Positions 46,131 to 58,027 of a DNA stretch of 64,000 nucleotides are shown here, piece after piece. The first letter of the stretch is position 1. Every line of letters begins with the position of its first letter. The stretch covers positions 7,130,001 to 7,194,000 of the forward strand of contig CAUWAG010000003.1 in assembly GCA_963556695.1 (NCBI GenBank). Direction: 5' to 3'. This stretch comes from Anthostomella pinea. Taxonomy: Eukaryota > Ascomycota > Sordariomycetes > Xylariales > Xylariaceae. The notes beneath the pieces were generated by a model. That model searched no databases. It saw only the letters and a program-made list of their open reading frames with translations, and was not told where the DNA came from. The translations under genes were made by a program, and so were the position numbers.

Positions 46131-47468
46131 ATGTCTACAGAAGTGACAATCCACACCACGCCGCCCCCGGCGCTCATCAACCTCCTGCGGTCCCACCACC
46201 TGCCGCCCGCGCTGCCGCTCCTGCGGCGCCTGCACTTCACCCGCTTCCCTGGCGGCATCACGCCGCACGCCAGAATTCTGTTTGCATCGTCGTCGGCCAC
46301 GCCGCTGACGGACGACATGCCAGCCGGCGCGCGCTTTGTCGCTGGGTATCTGGACTTGTCGCGCGGGCCCGAGACGGAGCTGTGGCTGTACTCGTCGATG
46401 GAGCACCGGGGGGCCGCGGCGGCGGACGGGGGTGGGAATGAGGGGGGTGGGAATGAGGGCAATGAAGGGGAAGAGGACCAGGCCAGAGAATGCACCGCCC
46501 ACGCCACATCCCTCCTCCGCGAAGTCAAGCGCCAGCGCGACAGCTACGTCTTCGCCGGGAACGCGCGCGAGGGCACCACCGGTACGGTCCTGCTGGGCAC
46601 CCTGAGCGAGAGGCTGCGGCTGGCGCTTGTGCGGTACGCGGGCGTGGTGTTTCCGTACCGACTCGAGCTTTACGATAAGTGGGTGTTTCGCGTCGACGAG
46701 CTGCCAGAGGTGCGGAGTCCGGCGGCGGTTTTGGTTTTGGTTGGGGATGGGAGTGGTGAGGGTGAGAGTGGCATTGGCATGCGCTGGGATAGGGTGAGGC
46801 GCGAGGATCTCCCGCTCGTGTTGTCGAGGACTCATATCAATCGTAAGGAGTATGTTCGCCCTTCCTGCCCGTTTTCTTGCGTTATTTCTTCTTTCGATGC
46901 GTGTGTTGGTTGACATGACGTGACACACCTGGTATGTGGTGAGGGCATTGGAGGCTAACTAGATGCTTGATGGGAATTGTGGTTGTTCGTTGGTCGGCCG
47001 CTGACTGACTATAAATGATCTACAGACGGACTGTTAGATTGCTACCAAGCACGGCGATTTACCTTAACGATGGCACGCCAGTTGCATGGGCCTTTCTTGG
47101 TAAGTCACACCAGTCTCGGACGCTCGATCACATTGGAATAGGAGCTGATTTTGCGAAGGGCCTGATTCTTCGTTGAGCAGTTTGCATTGCGAGGAGCCGT
47201 ATCGCGGAAGAGGCCTCGCCAAAGCTGTTGCAGTCAAGGTGCTACAGGATCACTTGAAGGATTACGATGATGAAGGGTATGGCTGGGCTGATGTCGCGAC
47301 AGACAACAGCCAAAGCCAAGGTGTCTGCAAGAGCCTTGGAGGGAAAGTCATGTGGCAGGTGTCTTGGTAAGTGTCTATAGCTGCCTAAGTATCTTGCACC
47401 ACGTGGTGGAAACGCTGACCGTAACTAGGAGCAGGATAGATCTAGATCGAAGCTTTCCCGACCAGTAA
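46131..47468 (+). CDS. GNAT-family N-acetyltransferase
   Basis: Four exons (46131-46849, 47026-47100, 47160-47366, 47429-47468) give 346 residues. The N-terminal two thirds resemble the fungal acetyltransferase class with an auxiliary N-terminal domain. The C-terminal GNAT core shows TPVAWAFLG, then the acetyl-CoA loop in EEPYRGRGLAKAVAVK (R/QxxGxG/A type), then ATDNSQSQGVCKSLGG. A Gly/Glu/Asn-rich repeat (GGNEGGGNEGNEGEE) interrupts the N-terminal part at about residues 100-116. The substrate is unknown. Its 3' end converges on the uroporphyrinogen decarboxylase gene with only 43 bp between stop codons. Confidence 0.8.
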
Positions 47469-47511
47469 ACTTACGATCTGTGCTTGTCAACTTCTGAGAA
47501 GGGTGTACCCG

Positions 47512-48788
47512 TTACCGGCTAGTCAACCGCTGGATCTCTTCCAAATAGAACTTCAGATCGTCTGGCTTCACGAAGGGTGTGATGCCGTGACCGAGGTTGG
47601 CGATCCAGCCCTTCTTTCCGCCCCCAAACCCATCCACCATCTCTTTTACCGTCTCTGCAATAGACTCCCTCGTGCCATATAACACACCGGGATCTGCATT
47701 CCCCTGCAGCACGATCTTGCGGTCACCCCGTATCTTGACAGCTTCTGCCGGATCGATGACCCAGTCAAGCCCAACGACGTTGTACCCCAGATTGCAGACG
47801 GCATCCAGTGCATAGTTCGCCCCTTTCGGGAAAACAATCATGGGAACGACATCTAAGCCCATCTCTTTCAGCTTGGTCGGAAGATGTTTCGATATGTAAG
47901 CCAAGTAAGGTTCACTAAACTTCTTGAAAGTCGAGGGTGATAGCTCGCCCGCCCACGAATCAAAGACTTGAATCATCTAGAGGTAGTCCGGTCAGCTTGT
48001 GTGCAACATAGGCTGTGAAGGTGTATAATGGCTGACCTGGGCGCCGGCTTTGACCTGTAACGCCAGATACTCGACACATATCTCCGAGATCTTCTGAAGC
48101 AAAGCTTTCGCTTCTTCCGGATAGCGATATATCCACTTCTTACTCTCTATGAAGAGCTTCGTTCCACCACCTTCTACCATGTAACAAAACAGCGTCCAGG
48201 GGGCACCGCAAAAGCCAATTAGCGGTACACGGCCTTGCAGCTTCTTTCTCGTCATGGTTATAGCCTTGTATACGTAGTCGAGCTCGGCGGCAACGTCGAC
48301 ATCCTTGCTGAGGACCTTGGAGTATTGGCCGTCGTCGGGCGACTTCAATGGGTCCGGGAAATGCGGGCCCTTCTTGTCCACCATTTCCACCACCATTCCC
48401 ATGGCTTGGGGTATCACGAGGATGTCGGAGAAGATGATGGAGGCATCGAGCAGGCCGGTGAATCGTTCAATGGGTTGCAGGGTCAGCGTTGAGGCGACTT
48501 CGGGGTCTCGGCAGCATTCGAAGAAGTCGCGCTTCCCCTTTGCCTCGTGGTACTCGGGTAGATACCGACCAGCTGTAAACCCCATCAGTCAATTGTCCAC
48601 CCCTGATGTGCCCAGAGCTCGCGCGCATACCTTGTCGCATAATCCATATGGGTGCTCGTTCGACATCTTGACCTGTTCAGAAGCTTAGTAAGCACAAGCT
48701 CTCCAAGTTGCTGAAGCGTCTAGAGCTGCCTACCCCAAGCTGTTCTCAGGATCAAGTCATTCTTCAATGGCTCAAACTCGTGGGCCAT
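47512..48788 (-). CDS. HEM12: Uroporphyrinogen decarboxylase (heme biosynthesis)
   Basis: Converts uroporphyrinogen III to coproporphyrinogen III in the cytosol. Four exons (48734-48788, 48631-48672, 48037-48572, 47512-47976) give 365 residues, the usual length. Visible motifs: [17 protein letters not shown] at the N-terminus, with the substrate-binding Arg residues; [13 protein letters not shown] with the conserved Asp; [34 protein letters not shown]; and [14 protein letters not shown] near the C-terminus. All look intact. It is divergent from the next gene (463 bp apart) and convergent with the acetyltransferase. Confidence 0.95.
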
Positions 48789-49251
48789 CTTGCAAACCGG
48801 CTTGAGGAAATATATCACAAGGCGACACAATACGAGAAAAAGCAGTGCGAGCTACCCCGCGAGATGGTGACGGCTCCTTTGGTGTGTCTTGCACTTGTAG
48901 GTGGGCGGGTGGGATGGCAGCCCTGGCAGGCGGGCAGACCTAGCTTCCAGCTCCAGCCACAGAAGGGGCTCAGGGGCTAATAATGACTGGAGCATTGACT
49001 GGAGCATTGAGCTCTGCATCAGCCACAGGTTTCATAGACTTTGCCACTGGAGCTTGGAGCTCGCAACAAAAGGCTCCCATGAAGCCCGATTTTCGCAATT
49101 CAAGAGACTTGTATACGCGTTTCCCGGCTGCACTGTGCAAGCGCAACAGCACATTGCCATTTTCGTTGAGCCGATTTCGATTGAGATGGCTCATATGAGC
49201 TGCGGTGCCTGCAGATGACCGACAAGAGGGTACCGTTCAACATCATTGCCC

Positions 49252-51417
49252 ATGGCTTTTCCACCAACTTCACAATGCTGTCGAGCCGTCCGCCGTCACC
49301 TCCGACCACAGTACGATAGCATCTGGATCCCCGACAGCTTACTCGCAACCGCTTTCGAACGATACTGCGCTACGTCGCGAACAGCTGCCCGCTATGGCTC
49401 GTCTTTACCCGGTCCAATGGAGAATAGGAGGCGGCTCGGAAAGAGGCATATGGGAGAGCTCAACTTTGGACAAACACACCCTTCTGCGCCGCTCTGGCAG
49501 TTGGAGAATCTCGTCGACTTGACACAATGGCAATGGAAGTCGCCGACATCACCCGACACCCGCGCTCGAGATCGTGAGAAACATGCACAGAAACGGACAC
49601 TGGGCCACCGCGCCCTAGACTTGTTTCATGGGCTTCTACTGCACAATCCGAGGTCGAGTGCAGACGTAATCAGGAGATCACAAGAGCTCGACGGGACGTC
49701 CGTTTCCCAAGAACCCGTTTCAGGAGGCGTGGTCGGGGCTCAACAAGCTGTCTCGCTGGATCGGAGTAGAGAAGCACCGGCAAAAGCATTATGGGTTGTC
49801 AATGGTTTTCCATTGGACTTTGTTGACACGGGCTTGGAACTCTTACTCGCTGACCTATCCACTTCTTCGTCGGTAGAGACCATGCCCAACGTTACGCGAG
49901 TCTGTGTTAGTTGGCAGCGCCTTTTGGCGGGAGGCCACGTTAGTGGCAAAGCTATTTGCCCTACCTTGAAAGGTATCAGAGAAGGCCTCGACATGGGGAC
50001 TTCTGCTGCCAAACCGAACTTGACGATTGAAAATCTCAAGATGCGACTGTTCGAAGCGACAATAGACGGCCTCTCCTCTAGGGAACGTGAAGATCCCACA
50101 CACTTCGACAACTATGCTTGGACTGGCATTCTTCACGAGTTATCCCAACTTCGAATGAACAATATCCGGGTCTTTGCAAGAGCTATGGAGTGTATCCCCC
50201 GCAAACACCTCGAGACACAGCTTCCAGGAATTTCAGCCAACCTAGACACTTATCTACGCGGCTTGGAACGAGCAACGGACGACTCAAGCCTGGTACGGCA
50301 GTCTACCAAGATGGCCGAGGTCTTGAAGAGGACCGGGGTATCTGACCTCCCCGACCTCCCCGACCTATTGAGTGCTATCGGACAGCAGGTGTTATCGTAT
50401 GCCGGATCTGACCATCTTGACTACCCCCGGCTTCGTTTCGGATGGTTGCTGCTTGTAGCAAAGCTGCCGAGTCGTGGAAAAGAGCACCTCGCCCAAGTAT
50501 GCGTTACGCTAGAGGCCGACCCTCGATATCGTCTTACCAAGACGGAAATATGTCGGCTCTTTCTAGCCTATATCCACACGCACACCCCTCTGAGGAAAGC
50601 CGCCTTTTTGTACAACAGGCTCCATGATGGCGACGCAACTATCTATCGGTCGCTTAGCATTGGATTCTGGGGCTCGGATCAGTCCCACCACGTCAGGAGC
50701 TTTGCCGAGTTCCTCATTCATCTCGGTCGAGAACATGATATCATTGAGCTCGCGAAAGGGGTCCGGAATGTTGTCCCGACCGATCTCGCTTTGTTAGCGA
50801 ACCTTGCGATTGGCATGGGCAAGCCCTTCCTAGCTATCAAATTTTTCTCTATATACGGGTATAGCAAGAGGCACACTGACCCTCAAGGTTTCTGGCGGTC
50901 TTCTTACGCAACTCGAGCAATAACCAGTCTGGCGAATACTCACGCGTTCGACTACGAGAAACTCCTGGTCGCCCTAAAAATATGTCCAAGCCCGCCCACG
51001 AGACGTCGCGTTCGTACAGGTGACAGTCGTGGCGAGGCCGGTTCGAGGGGGCGGCGTCAACCGTATATTCTTAGGCAAGAGCAGATCCTGAAAACCGCTA
51101 AAGCAGCAATGATAATGGCACGTGCGCCGAACCTCACGAACAGGAACGCTTTTGCTCTCCTCTCGAAATGTGTCAGATATCTTCGTGGCCACAACTCGGT
51201 TATACACCCAGTGGTTCTGCGATCTCTACTCCATAACATCACGAGAGATCTAGCCGAGGGCCGACCGGGTAAGACTGCCCGGTTGCGATGGTTTTTGTAC
51301 CTACTGCGGAAAGAGGCTGGGACCGATGAGATGTTGCGCACTGGACTGGCCCTTAGACGGTGGCGGACATTCAACTTCTACTTGGCCCGACAAGGCCATG
51401 GGCATGAGGGACGTTGA
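49252..51417 (+). CDS. Hypothetical 721-residue protein, possibly mitochondrial helical-repeat protein
   Basis: A single uninterrupted frame. The N-terminal ~65 residues are Arg-rich with few acidic residues (for example RAVRRHLRP and PMENRRRLGKR), compatible with a mitochondrial targeting sequence. The rest is helix-rich with repeated 30-40-residue blocks but no motif I can assign with confidence; a PPR-like organelle RNA-binding protein is a reasonable guess. A short internal tandem (LPDLPDL, DNA unit CCCCGACCT) sits at about residues 367-373. The C-terminal 130 residues are strongly basic (for example RRRVRTGD, RLRWFLYLLRK). Confidence 0.6.
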   Translation: MAFPPTSQCCRAVRRHLRPQYDSIWIPDSLLATAFERYCATSRTAARYGSSLPGPMENRRRLGKRHMGELNFGQTHPSAPLWQLENLVDLTQWQWKSPTSPDTRARDREKHAQKRTLGHRALDLFHGLLLHNPRSSADVIRRSQELDGTSVSQEPVSGGVVGAQQAVSLDRSREAPAKALWVVNGFPLDFVDTGLELLLADLSTSSSVETMPNVTRVCVSWQRLLAGGHVSGKAICPTLKGIREGLDMGTSAAKPNLTIENLKMRLFEATIDGLSSREREDPTHFDNYAWTGILHELSQLRMNNIRVFARAMECIPRKHLETQLPGISANLDTYLRGLERATDDSSLVRQSTKMAEVLKRTGVSDLPDLPDLLSAIGQQVLSYAGSDHLDYPRLRFGWLLLVAKLPSRGKEHLAQVCVTLEADPRYRLTKTEICRLFLAYIHTHTPLRKAAFLYNRLHDGDATIYRSLSIGFWGSDQSHHVRSFAEFLIHLGREHDIIELAKGVRNVVPTDLALLANLAIGMGKPFLAIKFFSIYGYSKRHTDPQGFWRSSYATRAITSLANTHAFDYEKLLVALKICPSPPTRRRVRTGDSRGEAGSRGRRQPYILRQEQILKTAKAAMIMARAPNLTNRNAFALLSKCVRYLRGHNSVIHPVVLRSLLHNITRDLAEGRPGKTARLRWFLYLLRKEAGTDEMLRTGLALRRWRTFNFYLARQGHGHEGR

Positions 51418-53010
51418 GCTATCGAATATAGACGGAGAGCGATCTCGGACGGATCTCACGCCTCTGGCACCCAGGGCATGCGAGTCGTATATAGGCACAT
51501 GGGCCTCCTGTACATATGATCCATTCCAACAATACATACTGAAGTGATGCAACCCTACACGACGGCAGGCTGAAACATGCAGCTCGTCTCTGGTTGGCCT
51601 ACGCAGCAACTGGCTCTGCTAGCAAGGCACCGACCTCACGGGTGATTGGTGAGTGCCACTGAGTGGGAGCTTACATGTTGGTTGGAAAGAGATCACGTTA
51701 CATTGTCCTCCGTTACACGACATCGGATCTCTCGACAATGTCACAATCGAACCCCCTCGCCCAGCACCAGCCTCCCAGGACTGTCCCAGGTGCGCTCCCA
51801 GGTGCGCTCCCAGGTGCCCCGATGTGCGAGGTAGCCTAGCGACCTTATCTCGATGCGGCACGACCTGGGATGACCTGGGACGTCCAGTCTGCCAGTCTGC
51901 CTGGTGCCAGTGCGCTGCCGCTTGGCTACACATGGTCACATGGGAGGCCAAGACCGAGGCCAGCACTGAGGCCAGCACTCGGCCCATCGAGGGGCCGCAA
52001 GTTGCCCCAACTCTCACGCCACAATGGGCCTTTTCCGCCCTTTTCGCCCTTTTCCTGTTCTGATGTCGGCCTGGTGGTCCAGCGGTCTCGCTTTCGTTTC
52101 CCAAAGCAACCTAAGCGGAGGCGCCGACCGACGCGCAACCATCGCGACCATCTTCCCGTAGACAACTTGACAAGGGCAATCGGCCAACCTGCCAACGTGG
52201 AAATGAGTCCGAGGGCGCCCACGAGTCTGCACCCGACGGCGGTTGATTGGCAGCCCTCGCCCAGGGGCCCAGGGGCAAAGCTGGCAAACGTCTTGTGTAC
52301 CCAAGGACCGGGTAAGTCACTCGACGCACTCCAAGGTCACCATCTGCTCCTGCACCTGCGCCTGCACCGCACCTCCGCCTGCACCTGGCCAGAGCTGCCG
52401 TCCTAGTAGCTGCCCGTTGGGCGCCCGCGCTCGGCATGAAGCCCCGCTGTGCCCCATCTCCTCATTATGGGATGTTAGGCTCAGCGGCGGTGGCCTCTGG
52501 GTCGTCGCTGTCTCGCTCGTCCCTCTTCGGCTCTTCCTCTCTCCCCGTTTGCCACCAAGTCCCAAGTCCCTAGCCCTCGCTCAAATCGCGATACTCTCAC
52601 CGCGCCGTTTTCCATGCGCTGCCATGCCGCAGCAGTTGACGTCCATGGGTTCATGCAAGGGAGTTGTTCAGCACGTTTTGCCGTGTTCCCAGAGCACTGT
52701 TCAGTTCGCCTTGATTATAAAGCTGGGATCTCGCTGCGTTTCTCGCCAAAACGAACCATAGATTTACGGACGTATTCTGACGTCGTCTAGCCCGCTCACT
52801 TACACCGAACCCGAAGCTCTGGGCCTGCTAGTAAATTGGCCACTCCAGTACCGATTTCCAGGACCCTGGGTAGCATTCGGCATAAGATCTGGTAAATGAG
52901 CCTATGAGAAGGGGGGTCAATCGGCAAGACGACGGCACAGCAAGCATTCGAGAAGGCGTGGAACGCGCAAGACCCATATATACTCAAAGCCTTCCGGACC
53001 AACATTCACA
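51418..53010. other. Intergenic region with short direct repeats
   Basis: No gene supported. Short tandem repeats occur at about 51780-51815 (GGTGCGCTCCCA units) and about 51955-51980 (GAGGCCAGCACT units). A TATATACTC string lies at about 52976-52984, about 27 bases before the ATG of the following transcription factor gene. Confidence 0.5.
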
Positions 53011-55615
53011 ATGGACCAAGCCAACCAAAGCACTGCGGCCGATCAAGCGCTGCCACCCAGGCCCGGCTTGCAGGCCAGACCGATCCGCAGGCGCAATCGC
53101 ATGATCAATTCGTGTCTCGAATGCAGGAAGAGAAAGTTGAAGTGCACCAAGACATCACCGACATGTACCAACTGCATCAAGGCCGGCCGAGACTGCCTAT
53201 ACATCGGGCCGCGCCTTGATGAAGCAAGCCAGATGCGGCTGGCCGAAATCAAAGAGAAGCAAGGGACACTAGAGCGTCAGCTCGAGCGAGACATCGCGAA
53301 GTCGACCACATCGAAGAATACCCTGCAACAGCGCATTCTCGCCGATGAGGTTGAAGACGACTTCGACGAGGAGCGAGATCTCGAAGCCACCCCGCTCGTA
53401 GCGTTGGACCTCACGTACGAGGACGATGCCGATGGCGCAGATGACATGATAGATCTGGGGATTCAAATCGGAAAGATGCGCATCACTGAGAGAATAGGTG
53501 GTCTTTCTCGGCCACGGATTTCCGAGGAGGTACGATCCGTATCGCCCCTGATGTACTACTCCTTAGAGTTCTCTAACAAATCTAGTTATCCGCTGGCATC
53601 TCCAGACAAAGTACTCCCGTTCAGCAACCGCCGCAACGCGGAGGACCAATGCCTGTGTATGAGGACCTCGGGGATGGCATGTCGGACACATCTATACCCG
53701 ACTTTCTGAAGCCAGGAAACCAGTACATAGTTCCTACGAGTGGCTTCCTCTTCGGTCAGATCGGAGAGCCGCCGTCTATCCTCCAATTCCTACCGTTTCG
53801 GGCTGCGGCGGACCGACTCATGACGCAATACTTCATTTCAGTTCACACGATCGCTCCATGCTCCCACCGACCATCTTTAGAGATGACCTACGCTACATTC
53901 TGGGAGGAGATCACGGCGGGAATCGAGCCTCGACCTTCAGTCCAGGCTATCATTTTCGCGGCCATGTTCAGTGGGGTCGTGAGTATGGAAGAGGATGTCA
54001 TATACCACGAACTAGGCTATTCGAAGGGAAATTGGGTGACGAGCCTCAGGATGGGTACCGAGACCGCGCTGAGCAAAGCCAATTTTCTGAGGACGACCAA
54101 GGTAGAAACGATGCAAGCCTTCGTCGTATACATGGTAGGTCACCTCAGTCTTGTAAGAAGTTGACCCCGCTAACTCTTCTAAAGCTTCCCCTGTGTAGGG
54201 CAGAGGTCTCGAGGGCTCACTCCGTGCTAGTTGCTGCCGCAGTGCGCATGGCTGAATGTATGGGCTTACATCGCGATGGAGAAGCATATGGACTTACGCC
54301 TTTGGAAACGCATGTTCGTCGTCTAGTGTGGCACCAGCTCTGTTTCCTGGACATTCGGACTTGCGAAGCTCAAGGGCCGAAACCTGTCATCCGAAGAGAT
54401 GACTACGATACCAAATTACCCCTGAACTGCGATGAGGATGAACTCACACATGCCATCGTGCCGCCGGAGTCCTCGGACTGTTGGACGACCAACACGCTTG
54501 CGTTGATCCGATTCGAGATCAACGAGATGATGCGCATCATCTGGCTGGACCGGCGGAGACTAGAGAGTCGTAGGACGACTCTCACTGCCGTGCTCACCAA
54601 GATCGAGAACTTTCGGCGGCGCATGTCGGAGAAGTACGACCATCTACTGGACGTCGCACAGCCCATCCAGAGATACGCAAAGTGCGTCATGTACCTTTTG
54701 ACCTACCGACTGCACGTCATGGTGCTGCATCCGTATCATTCGAACGCCACAAACCCCATGCCGCCGCGGCTGAACCACCTGCTCATCACCTCCGGCATCA
54801 TGGTCGTCGAGCTGGCCATCCAGCTGGAGACCAACCCGCTCTTCCACGAATGGGCCTGGTACCTGGGCGCCTACTTCCAGTACCAGATCGCACTCCTGCT
54901 GGCCACCGAGGTCTACTTTCGCCCGCAGTCCCGCGAGGCCGACCGCATATGGTCTTGTCTCGACTACGTCTTCGGCATGGATCGCAAGCTGCCCCCCGAG
55001 GCCAAGGGCATCCAGCTCCTGTCCGAGATCCAGAGCCGGACCGCCGTGTACATGCGGATGCGGAAGATGCGCGGACCGAGCAGTACCGCCAGGGCCATGC
55101 CGGGCCAGTACGCCGTCGGGGGGATTGTGAGCTCCTCGCCTTCCGCGGGACCTAGTCAGCCTCCGCAGCCTCCGGCGCTGGGGATGATGGCCGGGGCCCC
55201 GAAGATCGAGCCGGGGTATAATACGCCCCCAATGCATCATGGTGTCTATATGCCGCAGCCACAGCCGCAGATGGTGTTTGCGGGCGTGTCGGACGGCCAG
55301 GCACTGTGGAGTCTGCCGCCGACTCACCATGAGAGTCCGGGCGGTAGCGACTCGTCCAGCGTGGCAATTGGGCAACAATCCGGTGCCCCGGGTATGAGCG
55401 GTGCGGGATTGCCCCAGGACAACATCATGGATAACATCGACTGGGTGAGTTGAACCCTCCCATTTTCTTTACACTGTTCGCCCATTAGTATATGCTCATG
55501 TTGTCAGGACACCATCAACACCCTGTTCCCCAACGACCCCCAGACCGGAGGCCTAAGCATCCAGGGGTTCCACGACCAGAACTTCGGCATACTAAATTGG
55601 AGTGGTCAGCCATGA
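53011..55615 (+). CDS. Zn2Cys6 fungal-specific transcription factor
   Basis: Four exons (53011-53529, 53586-54134, 54185-55444, 55508-55615) encode 811 residues. The DNA-binding domain is near the N-terminus: CLECRKRKLKCTKTSPTCTNC, with the sixth Cys in RDC at about residues 34-62, followed by a coiled-coil-like stretch (EIKEKQGTLERQLERD). The middle homology domain (Fungal_trans) covers about residues 230-600, with VAAAVRMAECMGLHRDG and LVWHQLCFLDIRTCEAQG. The C-terminus is Pro/Gln/Ser-rich and acidic, typical of an activation region. The family binds CGG half-sites as dimers. The target pathway is unknown, and nothing ties it to the broken cluster 40 kb away. Confidence 0.9.
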
Positions 55616-55788
55616 AGTCTCGTGGGTGGTCTTACGTTATAATGCTTCTTTCATTCACTCTGGTATATAAGGAACAGTGCAGAAGCGGGAGTCACACTCG
55701 CGAATCACGGGGAACTGCTATACAATCATGTTGACTCGTCACTCAGGTATACTGTGGCATATGCCATCATCGGTCCATGTATTAGTAC

Positions 55789-56523
55789 CTACCTAATACA
55801 TCGAAAGGTCAGCGCTGAATCGCAATTGTCCGCCGCCTGTTTCGTTCCCATCCTGCCTGCTCCCCTGACCTCATACTGCCCCTTCTCATCACCATCCACC
55901 ACCCATTGACCCCAACCCTCTCTCCCAGCATCCGCCACCACCCCGTCCACGCCTCCAACCCAAAGCAAACCCAGAAAACCATCAGCGCCGCCAGCCCCAT
56001 CCCATACCCATCCCCTCCCGCATACCCACGCCGCCTCAGCACAACATCCGCCCCCCAAACCCCAACCCCCGCACACGCCCCCAGCACGGGGTACCACCCC
56101 AGCCGGCCCACCAGCAGCGGCGCGAGCAGGAAGGACCGTGAACAGCGCCGACATCCAGCCCGCGAACGCGACGTCGTCGCTGCGGTTGCCGACGCCGTAA
56201 GCCAGAAGGAGTAGGGATGCGGCTAGGTGTAAGGTAGCGACGAGCAGAGCAGCCGTAGTGCCAGCTTCGAGGGTGTCGGGGGCTGTGGTTGGGGTTTCGA
56301 GGGCGGAGGGGAGGGTTGAGGTGTGTGTTGGGGGGGCAATGTGGAGGGTTGGGAGGGGGTTTTTGGGTTTCGGTGTGGGTGTGGTTGTTGTGGTGGTTAT
56401 GATGGTGTGGTCGGGGGTGTATTGGGTGTCAAGTGGTTGTGTGGTCATCGTGGGCCCAGTTGGTGGCGAAGGCGGTGGTGATGTTTCCATTAGGGGAATG
56501 GCTGACTCGGTATATGCTGCCAT
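55789..56523 (-). pseudogene. Small integral membrane protein, frame-disrupted
   Basis: The minus strand encodes a Pro/Thr-rich N-terminal region starting at an ATG at 56523 (MAAYTESAIPLMETS), then a hydrophobic helix (TAALLVATLHLAASLLLL) and a second one beginning WMSALFT. Near 56125-56145 the membrane-protein sense switches to another frame, which continues with LGWYPVLGACAGVGVWGADVV and GLAALMVFWVCFGLEAW and ends at 55809. Together four membrane segments are seen. No intron fits at the switch. A one-base sequence error or a true frameshift are both possible. Family not recognized. Confidence 0.5.
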
Positions 56524-56586
56524 TTTTATTTTTGTCTTTTCGTCTTTATAGAGGACGAGTCCCCAGTGTGTTTTCGTAGTAGGCAC

Positions 56587-58027
56587 CTTATCGTGGAGTC
56601 GACGAGGCTTACTGAGGACAGCGAGCGCGTATACTGGCGGCTCGTCTAGATGGAAGATAATGACTGAAGTGAGCTGTGTGTAATTATGATGGTCTCCCGT
56701 CGACGAACCAAAGACAACAGGAAGGAAGAGAAAATGTTGGTACTGTCAGCCCCCTTTTGAAGTGCGACTTGCATCATCTGCTCGGCGCGCACGCCATTCG
56801 CATATCCCACCGCGTCCCCCTGTACCCCATGCCCCCCGGCTCCATCATCCCCCCACGTCGTATGCACGGGCTGTCCCGTATTCCGATTTTGACCCTGGAA
56901 TTAGCGTCGGTTGGAATACGAGCTGTGCATTGAATAATAGTACGGGCCCAACATCATGCGCAATAGTAGGGCTGTGAGATGCTGCGCGCTTTCGAGTATA
57001 GGTAGACTATTCACATATTGTCTGGTGGTGGTGAGCAGTGAGCATCCCGATCCTGACAGAGTTGTGCCGCACGCCTTCGCGCCAGGTACAAGCAGCACCC
57101 CTGCCTTGACGATCTGGCCTGGTGGGACTCTAGTCTCTTCCTTGGGGTGCAATGGTAAGGGTCCGCAAGCAGATTGGGGTTGCGCTGTGGGGGTTGGTGG
57201 TCTGTACGTGTTCGATAGACGCCGTCTCTCAGTCAGTCCCCGTCTCTCAAGAGGAAACTCCTTGTCTCCAGGTCATGAAGTCTGCAGTTCCTGCTGTAGG
57301 ACTCGAAATACCTCGACCTTTTTGCTGCATTCCATTGGCTTGGTTGGTTACGACCTAAAGTGCCGTGGGTTGTTCTGGTTGTCCAACTTGTCCTAGTTGA
57401 CTGAACGTGAGCCTCTGGGACAGCTGATGTACAATGACTACCAACACCAGCATCACTTGTGTCGGAAACATCACCTGCGCATCCATGTCATATGGTACAG
57501 ACGGCATGAAGATTATAATGGTCTTCAAGAGGATTCGGCAAGAATGATGATTCGGGGCCAGTGGGCTGGACGTGACATCGCGTCGCGGTAGCACAGTGTT
57601 CGTCTTGAACATGAAGATGAGGTACCCAGTCACATTCGTCTAAACTTCGGAATACATACAAGTCGTTAAACTCACTGGATCGAATATGCTGAATAGATGC
57701 TGATGAAGGTTAGCAGGAAGTAACTTAGCTTGCAGTAGACGTGGACAGGTAGTAGATCCGAAGCTAGGAACCTCGCGCGTCGACCTCGTGACTGTGATAA
57801 CTGAGAAACAGCCAATAGCTAGACGGAGTGACCTCAAGGAATCACGGAAGGGTCAAGTATACGACAATCGGAGCAAGGGCCTCAACTTCATGCGAGCAAT
57901 CGTGGTCCTTTGCGGAGTCAGGTTTCGGCGTGAAGAATCCCTTCACCATGACATACGTACGAGACTTCGGATCAAATCTAGCTCAGGCTTGCTTAAGATA
58001 GTAGTATATTTGTATTTCCATATGTGA
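56587..58027. other. Intergenic region
   Basis: I see no supported gene. Only short frames occur, on both strands, without recognizable sequence. Confidence 0.45.
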
